DNA of 64,000 nt, from assembly GCA_023055505.1 (NCBI GenBank), contig JALIRH010000002.1:57222733-57286732 (forward strand). Reading direction: 5' to 3'. A program made the position numbers and the translations under genes. A model generated the notes under the pieces. The model saw nothing but the letters and a program-made list of their open reading frames with translations. It did no database searches and was not told where the DNA came from. The stretch's first letter is position 1. Each line of letters starts with the position of its first letter. This document shows, piece after piece, positions 22,642 through 34,487 of the stretch. This stretch comes from Callipepla californica brunnescens (lineage: Eukaryota; Chordata; Aves; Galliformes; Odontophoridae).

Positions 22642-22995
22642 TCACAGAGTCACAGCATGGCTGAGGTGGGCAGAGCCCATCAGGTCCCAGCACAGCTCCA
22701 GCAGGGCCACCCAGAGCAGGGTGCCCAGGCCCACAGCCAGGAAACATCTAGAGATATCTGAGGAGGAGACCCCATAGCCTCTGGGCAGCCTGTGCCAGTG
22801 CTTGGTCATTATCCATGCAGCACACAAGTGCTCCTGGTGTTCAGATGGAATCTCCTGTGTCCCAGTTCATGCCTGCTGCCTCTGTTCCTGGCACTGGGCA
22901 CCACTGAAAAAAGCCTGGCTGCATCTTCGTTGCACCCCTCCTTCAGGAATTTATAGACACTGATGATATCACCCTGGGACTCCTCTAGAAGAGCC
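22641..22995 (-). repeat. CR1 LINE, 3' end fragment
   Basis: Inverted CR1 3' end: ATCACAGAGTCACAGCATGG at its left end, then CCATCAGGTCCCAGCACAGC, a block around AGTGCTCCTGGTGTTCAGAT and CATCTTCGTTGCACCCCTCC. It is 5'-truncated at the right. Confidence 0.88.
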
Positions 22996-23704
22996 AAGAT
23001 GCAGAAGGGTCATAAGGTTAAGCCGTGGCTGGGGTACTCGGGATTCTCCCTGCCACATTTTACTACCAGCGTGTGGCAGGATGTCCACCATCTCACCTAA
23101 AGGAAGGAAAGCTGAGGCTGAGCCTGGAAGTGAGCTAAAGTCAGGCTGGCAGGTCAGAGGGATACATGCCAGTGCAGAAGGCAGACCTTGCAGGGAGGAG
23201 AGCAGATGTCACTGCAGCAAAACCTAACGCGTGGCTGAAACATCTCCCCAGACCCCGCTGCTCAGAGATTTTTCCCCGCAGGCCTCTCTCTCCAACAGAG
23301 CTGAGCTGCCTCCTCTCTCTGGGAGACGGCAGGCTGCTGCAGGTTAATGAGCTGCACCTGCTGCCAAAATGAAGCTGTAATTATCCTGCACTTTTCCGCA
23401 GAGCAGGGTTACCTGGCGGCAGGGTGGCTGTGGGGGTGTTGTTTTCCTGGGGAGACTGCCGCGGGGTGTGAAAGTCAGAAGGATGTGTTTGTGCTCCGGG
23501 TAAGGCTGCCAGAAACTTGGAAGCTTCATGTTTATCAGGGGCACAGGACGTGTGCAGGTACTTTTGCTTATGGCTTTCTGTGCCCAAGTGTTGCCTGGAG
23601 TGTCACCCAAGCCTCTGAGAAACCCACCAGATACTTCAAAATGTTTTATTTTTTGTGGAGAATTATGGCAATGAATTCGGGAAATTTGCTGCCCGGAGGC
23701 CAAT
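22996..23704. other. Intergenic, GC-richer, no gene recognised
   Basis: GC-rich stretch between two CR1 copies. Overlapping open frames on both strands (up to 135 codons around 23347-23754) lack any motif I recognise and are most simply explained by base composition. Confidence 0.5.
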
Positions 23705-23762
23705 GTACACACATGGTGTCAGATGTTGAAATGCAGAACCGAAGTGGTTGGTAAAAGCAAAA
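23705..23762. repeat. Second copy of the ~60 bp duplicated flank
   Basis: The stretch with GAAATGCAGAACCGAAGTGG and TTGGTAAAAGC repeats the flank at 22581-22641 and again abuts a CR1 3' end in the same orientation. Confidence 0.7.
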
Positions 23763-23853
23763 ATCACAGAGTCACAGCATGGCTGAGGTGGGCAGGGCCC
23801 TCTGAGCCCATCAGGTCCCAGCCCTGCTCCAGCAGGGTCACCAGGCAGCTTCT
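23763..23853 (-). repeat. CR1 LINE, very short 3' end fragment
   Basis: About 90 bp of the CR1 3' end in - orientation, beginning ATCACAGAGTCACAGCATGG like the copy at 22641. The match to that copy includes the sequence beside it, so the two share more than CR1. Confidence 0.8.
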
Positions 23854-25929
23854 GATCTCCAAGGACACTTGGCAGCCTCTCTGAGCAACCAGAGAGACAC
23901 TGCATTCTTATGCTTGATAAAGGTATAAGGGCTGACAGAATAAACACATGTCAATGTTGCTGCTTTATTTGTTCTGGAATTAGGATAACTGTTTAAAGTC
24001 ACTTCCTAATATAGGGATCAGACAGCAAAGATAACAGGCATCAGTATCAGAGTACGCTAGCAAATAACTTGAAAACCAATGCCAAGTACCTTTCTAAGGC
24101 ATCTTTCATGCAAACAGTGGCCTGAGCTGTTTACAATAATCAATGTAGGCTCAAAACTAAGTGACAAGAAAAGTTTACTGCTAGGAGAGCATCCTGCTTT
24201 TTCCTTCAGTGTTCATACTGCTGTGCAAATATTTAAGTCGAACACAACAGATAAATGTATACCTCCAGAAACACTGTTAGCTAACTGTGGATAGAAGCTG
24301 AATACTGTGGTTGGGAAACAACTGATGCTCTTGTAGGAAAGTACAAAAATGATTCAATTTGGAGGATTAAACAATGCTTTGTTTTACTGCTGTCTGATGC
24401 TGGGGACGATGGCAGCATCTCTCCGCTCCGCTGCACATCCTATTGGCCAAGCACGTGGCCCAGCAGCATCCTGGATGCGACGTGGAGCTGCTGTGCTATT
24501 AGCAGTTTCTCCCTGCTCAGCAGTGCTTCTTGGCAGTGAAATTGTCTTGCTCTGCGACAACAAAATCGATCAGCAGCCTCCTCTGGGGTCTCAACACCAC
24601 ATTGCTGCTTACACTACATAAACTAATTTAATATTCTTCACCATTCTGTTTTGCTGCACTGCTAGTAGCAGTTCTGGAAGATATTAAAAATGAAAAATTG
24701 AGGAAGTGAGGTGCTTTTACAGACCTGCTAGACAGCTTCAAATTCACCTTTTAGCCCGCTTGTCCTCCAAGTGGTTATGTCACTGTGAAAACCCTTGAAA
24801 TCAGTGTGAAATTGCATCAGTTCATCATGCAGGCAGGAAACCTATGTCTGTTTAGGCCGAAACAAGTAGTTTCCTGCAATATGGTAGAAATGCAGATTAG
24901 CATCCTTTATTTGATTCATTTGACCCCTAATTATTATTTTTTTATGTGTAGTCAGGGATTGGAGCTGCCGATGGCTGTGCCTTTACTGTGAGTGAGAGAT
25001 GCACCGGGTGCATTTTATTTGGGTCACTGGTAACATTTCATTTTCACAGCAGAGTATTTGATTATATATTTTTTTGCATAATGAAGCAGTGGAAACCCAC
25101 AGCAGTCCTTCCTAAGAGAAGACAGCCGGATGATACATATTTAAATAGCCTGAATGGGCTTTTCTTTAAGCATCAGGCCCAGGCAGGGAGCCACCTTCTC
25201 CTGCCTGGGCCTGGGTCTGTAATGAGGCCTGATCACAACCTAAAGAGCTCTCTAAGGAAGAGGAGAAATCAATGGACTCTCCAGCACTGCAGAGGTAGTT
25301 GAAGGTAGGTAAGTTATGGCTAAGTGGCACTATTTGGTAGAACCCCCTTCCTGCAACCTGGTCAAGCATTGGAGCAATTTAGGTTCTCGCCCCTATCCAC
25401 CTCTGCCTGCTTGAGCTCTCAGGATGGTGGAAGTTGAAAACAAGGAGGCTGCATAAATTCACAACAAAAAATGAGTATAGTGAGATTGCCACGCTTCTAT
25501 TTCTTCCTCTGAAGGCTGCGAATGAAAGATGCATTTCCAGTAGGCAGGAAGTGGGTGTGCTCCTGTTCCCACCATCTGGTAAAGGGTGAACATTTCAGGG
25601 GAAAGGATCATGATAGCAGAGCTCATCTTGGATTAGTGAATAATAGAAAAAACATCCATTTGGTTGCCTTGACTTCCATGACTGAAGAATAGACCAGGGA
25701 AAGAATAGACAAAATGAATATTGTCAGATCACCAGGAGCCAGAATCCCTGCCAGAGAGAAGCTAAAATGCATATAGGCTGTAAGAGAAAAGCCAAAAGAG
25801 TCTGCTGAGGTCCATGTGCAGGTGACACACTTCAGGACATGCTCCCCTATAGCCACTCAAGCAAGTGCCCTTGGCACTCCCCGAAGAGGAGGATGATTCC
25901 TAAGGGAAGAACAAGAAGCAAAGGATACG
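23854..25929. other. Intergenic, no gene recognised
   Basis: No gene recognised. There is a GC-richer patch with several CpGs at about 24400-24590 and a perfect 14 bp stem-loop at 25174-25213. Confidence 0.5.
25174..25213. repeat. Perfect 14 bp inverted repeat (stem-loop)
   Basis: CAGGCCCAGGCAGG at 25174-25187 is exactly reverse-complementary to CCTGCCTGGGCCTG at 25200-25213, with a 12-base loop. An overlapping alternative pairing exists between ATCAGGCC (25172-25179) and GGCCTGAT (25226-25233). Confidence 0.9.
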
Positions 25930-26140
25930 AACTAAAACACATGAAATTTGATTTATACGTAAGAAGAATCTCCTTTATGGTGAAGGTGGTCAAACACAGG
26001 AGCAGGCTGCCCAGAGAGGTTCAGTAGTCTCAGTCTCTGGAGGTCTTCAAAAGCCATCTGAGTGTGGTGCTGGGCAACCTGCTTGGAGTGGCCCTGCTTG
26101 ATGAGGGACATTGAATCAGACAACCTTCAGACTATTATCT
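25930..26140 (+). repeat. CR1 LINE, 3' end fragment
   Basis: CR1 3' end in + orientation, diverged: ACAGGAGCAGGCTGCCCAGA, GAGGTTCAGTAGTCTCAGTC, TCTGGAGGTCTTCAAAAGCC and CTGGGCAACCTGCTTGGAGT are the usual landmarks. The terminal short tandem tail is absent or degraded. Confidence 0.85.
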
Positions 26141-29100
26141 AGTTGTGGAGGAGCAATGGGAAGAGGATACACATGTCAAGGGTATGACCCTACTTTTCCT
26201 ACTTCTGTTGAAGTCCTTTCTTCAAGGGTAGGACAGAGAAATCAGGGGCAGCAATGGACTCTGAAGGTGTGAACAAGTCTCACAAATAAGGTGCATGGAG
26301 TCCTTTGCTTTACTACACCTGTGGTTCAACAATAACTAATGAAGACCTTCAGGGCTGTTTTAATCAATGACAGCAGCCTACTTGTCTGAGAGAAGAAACT
26401 GAAGAGAGTTGGCCTGCAGAGTCAGTGTGGCTCTCAGTGTGCGTAGTACCATCCATCAGCGGAACCGGCTGGGACCACCTGTCAGTGGTGGCTTAGCAAA
26501 GCAGAGCAACACAACTGGCTGGGGTGGAAGATTTGTGGCACAAGCAGTTAATAACAAGAGCATTTATGGCCAATGTAGGGCTAGCTAGTGATAGACAGAT
26601 GAGTCAGGTCATCAAGATTAGCAGCCTGGAGCATCAATTCTGATAAGGCTTCCCTATCTAGGTGGGAAAGGCAGTATTTCCTCTGGGACAACAGATTGAT
26701 TTGTGCCTTACATGGATTTCTTTGTTCTTAGGCATCAAAACAGTACAACCAGGAGCAGGACTGGAAGAGGTAGGACGTGGTCAAGTTTCTTACTTTTCTT
26801 CTCTATGAAATGAGAATGCTCTGTTATTTAGGACTGATTCATTTTTTCCATGCTGACATGTTATCTGCCTTTGTTTTCCCTTTCTGATTATTTGAAGCTC
26901 ATTTATAGAACTTCTGCCTTCAGCTTGCACTTGAGTCCCCAGAAAATACAATTCAACGTCCTAATTTCTAGGTGGAAGCTTTTAGTGCCCTCTCAGAATT
27001 GAACCTGCCTTATTTCTGCCAATCAGTACCCAATAGGAAAACTTTAGTCTCTCTAAAAGTCATTAGTTACCTTGTTTCTTCAAGTATGCTGTTTTTCTTG
27101 TGTGAATCAGTCCATCAGTTAAATAGTGATTAACCCCATGTTCCGCATTACAAATTGACCTTGAGTTCGTTTCTTGTCACAAATTGAAGCACTACAGAAA
27201 GCAGTTTAAGTTCTCAAATATCTTAAAGGCCAATGCTGTCTTGAGTCATTTTGTGACAACTGCAATTGCCTGAAGCATGAAAGCACACACATCACAGTTT
27301 AGATGAAGCAAGCTGAGACACACGGTGGTTTCAGCAGAAGAGACCTTGACTTTGGTAATAGTTTTTAACCTTATTTTCTAGGCACTGGACCTATACAGGT
27401 TTTGCTGCAAAATGTGCAAGATATGCAGTGTTGATTGATCAGGAAAGGGTGATGGGTAAGATTTAGCGGGGTTTGAGAACTGCTAACAATGGTTGAAGTT
27501 GGTGTACATGTTGTGATGTCATTCTTTTATATTTTGCCCTGAGAAAAACATATTTTACTCTGTGTCCAGAGGCTTGGATAACTTTTAAAATACTTATTTT
27601 AGGTGTAGTTTAAACAGCAGACAAATTTGTCAGTAAGCTATTTAGCTGAAAACTTTCTTTAACTGCCTAATTTGCCATGTGGTGTCTTGTTAGAAAGCCT
27701 AAACAGAATAGATAAGAGCTAGCTAGGACTGCCAACATCTTTGCATATGCAGAGCTTATTTTCCTAAATTTGAAAGCTGTCTGGAGAAAGCACACTCTTT
27801 CTCAAGAGGGAGACCTACTACTCCTAGGGTAGGTTAACAGCATAGACAAAGTGTATGAGACAGTAATTGCCCTTTAAGTCCCTCTCCCTTTTGGCATTTC
27901 TCTTTCATTAGTTTCACTGCCTGTTCCTCATAATCCCTAACGAACTAGCTGGAATCAGTGTGCTATTCATTAGTTGTTGAAGGAATTAGATGTATATTCT
28001 GTTATATACATTATGGTACAGCATCTTTAAAATACAGTAGAAGAAAACATCTGGGCTCACATACCCCAGTAAATGTGAACAGATGTTTAAGGAAAATCAG
28101 CTTTGGTAATTCATTCAGCTTTCTCTTTGCAGTCAGCCTGTTTGGTGGGGTCTGTCACCATGCAGAGCTCTCCCATCAGCTCATCCTGTGGTGCAGGATC
28201 TGCTCTCTGGATTTGGCCGCTCTAAGTATCTGTAGTGACAGAACCTAAAATTGGTATTTTCATGTAATTTAGAAGTCTTCCAGCTGTCTGACAGACTGTT
28301 AGGGAGGTGAGGATATGTTATAGACCTATAAATACTCTTGTAAGAACAACAGAAAACCAATGTCAATTTTCTTCTCCCATTTGGCAATACTCCAAGCATC
28401 TGCTGTCTAAGAATATCAACTTTTTCTAGCAAATTGGTGCACTAAAACAGGCTAGGTCAATTTTTCTCGTTCCCTCAACGACAGGAAAAGTAAAAACAGA
28501 AAGATTGCTACCAGACAATGGAAGATAAGGAGAACTATGAGGTCAGATTAATGTTTCTTATAACATGCCTTGGGCAATAATAAAGACAACACATTAGATT
28601 TTATTAAAACATCAGCAGCAAAAAATATCTGTTTCATTTTCCCTTAATGTAAGAGAAAATTGAGACAGGCAAAGAACAAACCATCCATCTGACATGGTGA
28701 GACCTGTTACCTTTCTGGTTCATTCATGCTGAACAGAGAAACTTGTATTTGGCAGGTTTTGTGACTCAAAAGGTCTTCAGTTCAAAGGAAAGACAGATTT
28801 AAAACTTTTTTGGCAAATCTATCCATAGTCACCCTGTAATCACCTGGTCTTTTGTCTTGAGGTTACCTCTGCTCACTGCTGTCTCCCCAGAATTCTACTG
28901 ATGCTGGGAACCCAAAGAGCATCAGTTCCTCACAGCTGAGCAGAAGAGGTCTGCTCCCCAGCTATCGACATGGCAAGCGTGGAAGAGGCAAAAGAGAAGA
29001 AGAATACAAATTAAGCAAATTATCCATGTGGTAGAAGCTAAGTCAGTAAGGATCAAGAGTACTGAACCATGGCTGACTGCTTAAGTGGTACCTTTTGGGG

Positions 29101-31339
29101 ACAGCAGCTGAGGCCAATGACCTAGGTGAACTGCATGCTCCAAAGAGCAGAGATTAACTGACATAAGTCTTACTGTTTCTAACTGCACATACAAGTAACA
29201 GAATAACCTGCCTGCTGGACTAGCAGTTGGTCTCTTGGGGGATTATGACCTTGCAGTAGCAGCAAAATGCCCTGTTAATCCTTCTTTCAGGAAATGCTTC
29301 CCTGTTCTGTGGAAGGATGCAAAGCGCATTAGTGGCAAATACACATATGCACATAGTATGGATCCCTCTAGAAACTGGTTGTAGTTGTGCTATCTGTCCA
29401 GCAGCCATCCCTGATCACCCAGAATTCCCTAGCTGCTGAAACCTGCAGCATAAGAGCCCCTGAGGCCCACAGGTCTACATCAGTTGCTGGTGATCACACG
29501 TGCACATGTATGCTGTGGGCTCTCCAAACTTGGACCCTCTCCCTGTCCAGCAGCTGGCCTGGGGCCCTCTAGTCTCTAGGTTCCTTGTCAGTTCATGCCA
29601 AGGGGTACCTCATCTGGCCTCAAGTCCCCACAGTCCCTTCCACAGCTGGTTTTAGATCCCTGGTCTCTTCAGCAGCCTGCCCTCAGTCCACGGGGCCCTC
29701 TGCCATCCTGCCCAGATTTCTGGCTGCTGCAGTACCTCTCACCAGTTAGTCCAGCCAGATGTTTTCTGGTGATCACACAGAAATATATCAGTTGCTTTTA
29801 TCCCTTCAACCTCTTTTTTCCCCCATGCTCATTCCTCCCATACCACCTTGATCCCTCATCATTCTTGATTGGTGCTCCATTTAAACACTCCTTATTGAAA
29901 CCTGCACAAACTTCAGATACTCTTCCCTTGTCATCCACACTGAGTCCCATACCCCATAAGACAGTGTACCTCCCCCCCCACCCCAGGCTATAAAGAGGAC
30001 CTTTCCTGCTGAACCTCATTTTGGTACTGTGGTCTGAGCATCCCTCAGTGAGGGGCCAGGTCAGGGTGCTCATCTCTGATTAAGCTTATGGGGTTCAGCT
30101 GCTTGACAGCTTTGTGTTGCTGGAGATGGGCCCTCACAAGTTAATCCCTTTCCTACAGTGCCTAGACAGTGGTGATGTCAGGGTGCTCTGCTTCTCTCTG
30201 GGTTATTGGGGTTTCCCTGCCAGTTATCATGGAGATGTTTTTTCACTTACATTATCTAAAAGAAATCACACAGAAATTCAGTAAATCAGTTGAACAGCTG
30301 AGTCTTGGTAGCAAAATGAATTAATTAAATAGATAAATCTAAATAAAATGACTCGCAGAACTCTGCTTTTATAGGAAGGCTGAACATCCCCAGCTGTCCT
30401 TGCAGTTAAGGGGAGGTGAAGCTAATTAAAATTGCTCAGGGTTATTGCCAGCAAAATGGCATGGAAGTACTGCATTCATTATTTAGTAAGTTTTGTACTC
30501 TAAACTCCACCACATAACCTCACTGTTATAAATCGTCGTACACTCAAAGAACAGCTAGAAGTTTTTTTTTTTTGTTTGTTTTGGTTTTTTTTTTTCCGTA
30601 TGCTCATTTGTTTAATTCTTTACTCATGAAGCTATTCTTGTTTTACACTCTTAAATTAAAAACAAATTGGTCCAAGGCTGCCAATTTGAATTTAATGATT
30701 AAAAAAACCACCCCAAAAAACACAGAATAAGGGAAATGTATAAAAGAAGTGCAGTGAAAGCTATTGATGAAGTTAGCTATAAATCTAAATCGTAAATATG
30801 GGCATTATTCACCCCACAATTATCCTCTACAAAAATAGCAACAATTTATCAAAGAAAATATTGTATGAGCCTAGAATATCTTGTCAAAAATTCCTTGATA
30901 AATGATAAATCAACATAGTATTTATGTAATATTTCTCATCTGCTTGTGAACGTGCGATTGTTTTAACCCTGAACACAGGACTCTGATGTTCCAAATTTGG
31001 CAACAGGGAGTTTTAGTTCTACAGTATCAAACTGATGTGCTTAAAGCTGTGCAACTTGTCGATACATATGGACAACAATTTCTGATGTAAAGCTTCGTTT
31101 GGAAAAATGTGGAATCTCATTCTGTACTTAATCATTTTCTGGAAGACTAACTGCTTTTCTAAAGCAGCATTAAATATATAGAGCCGTACATATGTTTTCT
31201 CCCTTCCACAGCTCCGTTTTGTTTTACAGTATGCCCTTGCCCTGCTTTCTGGTTTTCCATCTGGGATTTTTGAGCCCTCTCCTGGCCCCACAAAGGACCA
31301 TACAAAACCCTATATTTGAGAGTGGTATTTGAGTGTGGC
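26141..31339. other. Intergenic, no gene recognised; LTR-like or degenerate repeat patch at 29.4-30.5 kb
   Basis: About 5.2 kb without a supportable gene. From about 29.4 to 30.25 kb the sequence is C-rich with internal repeats (TGGTGATCACAC at 29488 and 29767; GTCAGGGTGCTC twice near 30060 and 30177), a C9 run near 29971 and a CTATAAAGAGGACC box at 29988. T-rich low complexity lies at about 30561-30597. I cannot place it in a known family. Confidence 0.4.
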
Positions 31340-31570
31340 AGCTCTCCTTGAGCTGCCACAGCACCCTGCAGTGCCCACTGCCCTGGGCATCCTGTTCCAT
31401 ACCCACCGCCCTGTGGTGCAGAGCTGTCCCTAACCCCCAGCTGCCCCTCCCCTGACACAGCTCCATGCCGTTCCCTCAGGCCCTGTGGCTGTCACACAGA
31501 GCAGAGCTCAGCGCTGCCCCTCTGCTCCCTGTGAGAGCTGCAGCTGCCATCAGGGCTCCCCTCAGCTCCT
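31340..31570 (-). repeat. CR1 LINE fragment
   Basis: Inverted CR1 tail of a subfamily that also appears at 54842: CACTGCCCTGGGCATCCTG, TCCATACCCACCGCCCTGTG and CAGCTCCATGCCGTTCCCTC. The three overlapping open frames on the - strand here (31159-31466) are CR1 sequence. Confidence 0.75.
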
Positions 31571-34329
31571 CTTCTGTTAGGTGAATAAGTAATGGGGGAA
31601 ATAGAAGGAAAAATGATGCTTGCTATTCCAGATCCAGCTTTAAAAGAGCAATGCAAAGCACTTGTTCCCAACTTGTTTGTGACTTCAGTTGTTATAATCA
31701 AACCAAGTTCATGTCTGCTCAAACCACAACTTGCTAAGTTCCAATATCAGTCATGCAGGTAATGCACATAATGTAGCCCACATCTGGCAATAGCAACACT
31801 ATAACTCCTGGTTTATATCTTCAACAGATTTTGTTCTTGGGGATTCGTGCCATTTCACCTGGCAAGAAAGTACTCAGGCAGCAATCTAACAAACCATGAG
31901 GTGGCCAGATGTGCTTGGTGTTTGTGAGGAACAGTTCTGGACACTAAAGAAACAAAAAGCACTGAAAGTGAATAGTCAAGAGAGATGCAGAGGAAAATTC
32001 TGAGGGCTTGAAGCCAGAAACTCTCACAAACAGGACTGAACTAAAAAATAGGAGGGAACTAGGTAGGACAAGAAAGAATATTGTAATTTATGGGTAGCCA
32101 AATAACTGCCTGACAGGTGCAAAAGCAAGTTAGCGGAGTGTGGGATGTTTTTATGCATAAAGGTTTGTCTTTGATGAAGAGTAGTTCTGCATACAGTGAC
32201 TGAGACTGGAGCCATGCCAGAATGAAAGCATCTGTGATACAGAACAGTCTTCAGCAAGGAGGGATCTACAGCACCCTAAGCCAGTGATCTGTGCATTAAA
32301 TATATAGCAAACTACGATGCACAGAGCAGTGTGTTGCATGATGTACCACACACGTCAAAATAAATCTTTGCCAAATGCGTAAACACATCCCTGAAAGGCA
32401 TGTGGTAGGTCACACCCTCGTCTCGTGGAATTATGAGACCTTTCAGTGACGTACAGACAGAAAATTTCTCTGCCACTGACACAGGACCGGAACACCTACC
32501 TTAGACAACCACCGTTTACATGTTACAGCTTGAAGCATCAAGTGTCAGTGAAGAAAGTAAGCAAGTGTATTCCAAAGAGTGAAGTTCACAACAAATAACA
32601 TCCCTCTGGCCAAAGGTGTCCATTCAACAAGGGGAATCTGATAGAAAACATGGCTGCTGCATCTCACCATGGCAGCTATGCCAGGAAAGAAGAGAGCAAA
32701 CTCATCTGGTGTAGCAGAATCAAGTGTGATGGTCTAGTTAGAGGAAAGTACTTTTGAAATAATGAACTGGTGACTGGGAATAGCAAAGCTAAAAGATGGC
32801 CTCAGGCTTTGGGATGAGGATCACTGATGATGATTATGAGGATGTGATAAAATTCCCAGCCCAGAGGGACGGTGGTGCTCTCCAAAGGGCTAGATCAAGG
32901 CTGGGCTGGACTTCTGGATGAACTCAGGACCTCCATAGGTCATTCATTTCTTAACTTCCACTATAAGCATTATGTTTGTACTTTAAAATAAAAATGCACA
33001 TACACACACACACAAAACCTCCAAACCTCTTTTCCTTAGTTTTAACTTGTATAATTGTGAAACAGTATGCTGTAAGCACTGCTCTCCTATAGGAATAGGA
33101 AAGGGAAAGAATAAGATGAAAAGTTGCTATGTGCTAGCATATATATAGTGCTAGCTATGTGATGTTAATATAATGAAGTTAATACAACTTCTATATAGAA
33201 TGGATTAAAAGAACTGAATATCAGTGAAAGCCTTATTCTGAAAGAGAGAGAAATTTATGAGAAGTATCTTTTCATCATTTTGAATAAACCCTACTGAATT
33301 AATTTGAGCAAGGTTGTCTAAATTCTGATATATTCATAAATGGTTTTACGCATGCCAAGCTGAAATAGGTCCCAATAAAAGCAGTGTCTTCCTGGTCTCT
33401 TTCTTTGTATGCAGCCAGAGCAGCAGAATGATCATCAAAGCCATTGGCAAAGTGCATTTCCAGAGATTTAATTCTCAATATTGCATTTGGTTAGAAAACT
33501 TTGAGAACCATGTGGAGGGGGCTTTCCTTATGTACAACATCCTACCGCAGCATCCAAATATGATGAACTAAATTAATACAAGGAATTCATTATTACTTGA
33601 AGTTTGCCTATGACAGGGTCTGGGACTGAGTTTTCTTTTTAGAATATAGATTTTAATCTATGTTAATGTTCCCATCAGCAGGGTAAATTAATGAGGCCCT
33701 AGCTCATTTTATTATCTTTTATCTGTCTGCAGCTCTAAGCTCCTAACCGCACGGCCTGGGATACGCACTTTGCATGTTGGATGAGGAAAGGCAGTTTGTG
33801 TTCGAGCATTTGCACTGCACAGACGTGAGCGCTCTGTGGTTGGTGTTCTCCATATGGGAAAGTTCATTTTGTTTCTGTCTTGCTTGAAAACAAACAAACA
33901 ATATATCAGCAACAAGACCATAAAAAATAGCAGCAAATAACGGATATGAAAAACTGATGCAAGCACGCCTGCTAGGTCTGCAACAGAGCTGGGTGTGCAC
34001 TTTTTCTTTTTAGGAGACAATGAGCAGTTACTGACTGCTGACGTAGGCTGGGAAAAAATAGAAAGCATATTTAAGTGAGGTTGTATTAAAATAGGCACTT
34101 TTTAATGCTTGAAGCTATTTTGGTCACATTTGGGTCTCCTGAGGAGAGTACTCCTTCTGGCTTTTCAAGTAAGGTCTGGCAGCTTTTTCAGGATTTGAGC
34201 GTATCAGATATTCAAACATTGGTAAAATCTACCCAAAGAACTATGAAAGTGGGACATGGAATTGAGCTGAAGGAAGGGGGAAAATACAGGACAATTCTTT
34301 CTAGCCAGGAAGTAAAGAGGAGGCAGCGA
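31571..34329. other. Intergenic, no gene recognised
   Basis: AT-rich sequence with a short (CA) run at 33002-33014. No gene or named element seen. Confidence 0.5.
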
Positions 34330-34487
34330 GGCAATGCAGGGAATTTGTGGGGTCACTATCCCTGGAGGTTTTCAAGAAAAGGGTAGGTGCAGCACTGAGT
34401 GACGTAGTTGAGAGTGGTCACAGGCATGGGTTGGTGACTGGACTAGATGACCTTGGTGGTCTTTCCAACCTCAATGATTCTATGAGT
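34330..34487 (+). repeat. CR1 LINE, 3' end fragment
   Basis: CR1 3' end in + orientation: CTATCCCTGGAGGTTTTCAA, TGGTCACAGGCATGGGTTGG, GACTGGACTAGATGACCTTG and CCAACCTCAATGATTCTATG, including the first ATTCTATG tail unit. Confidence 0.92.

Noticed and set aside
23344..23754. Overlapping open frames of 122 and 135 codons on opposite strands
   Set aside because: The stretch is GC-rich, which lengthens chance frames. The second runs into the duplicated CR1 flank, and there is no motif.
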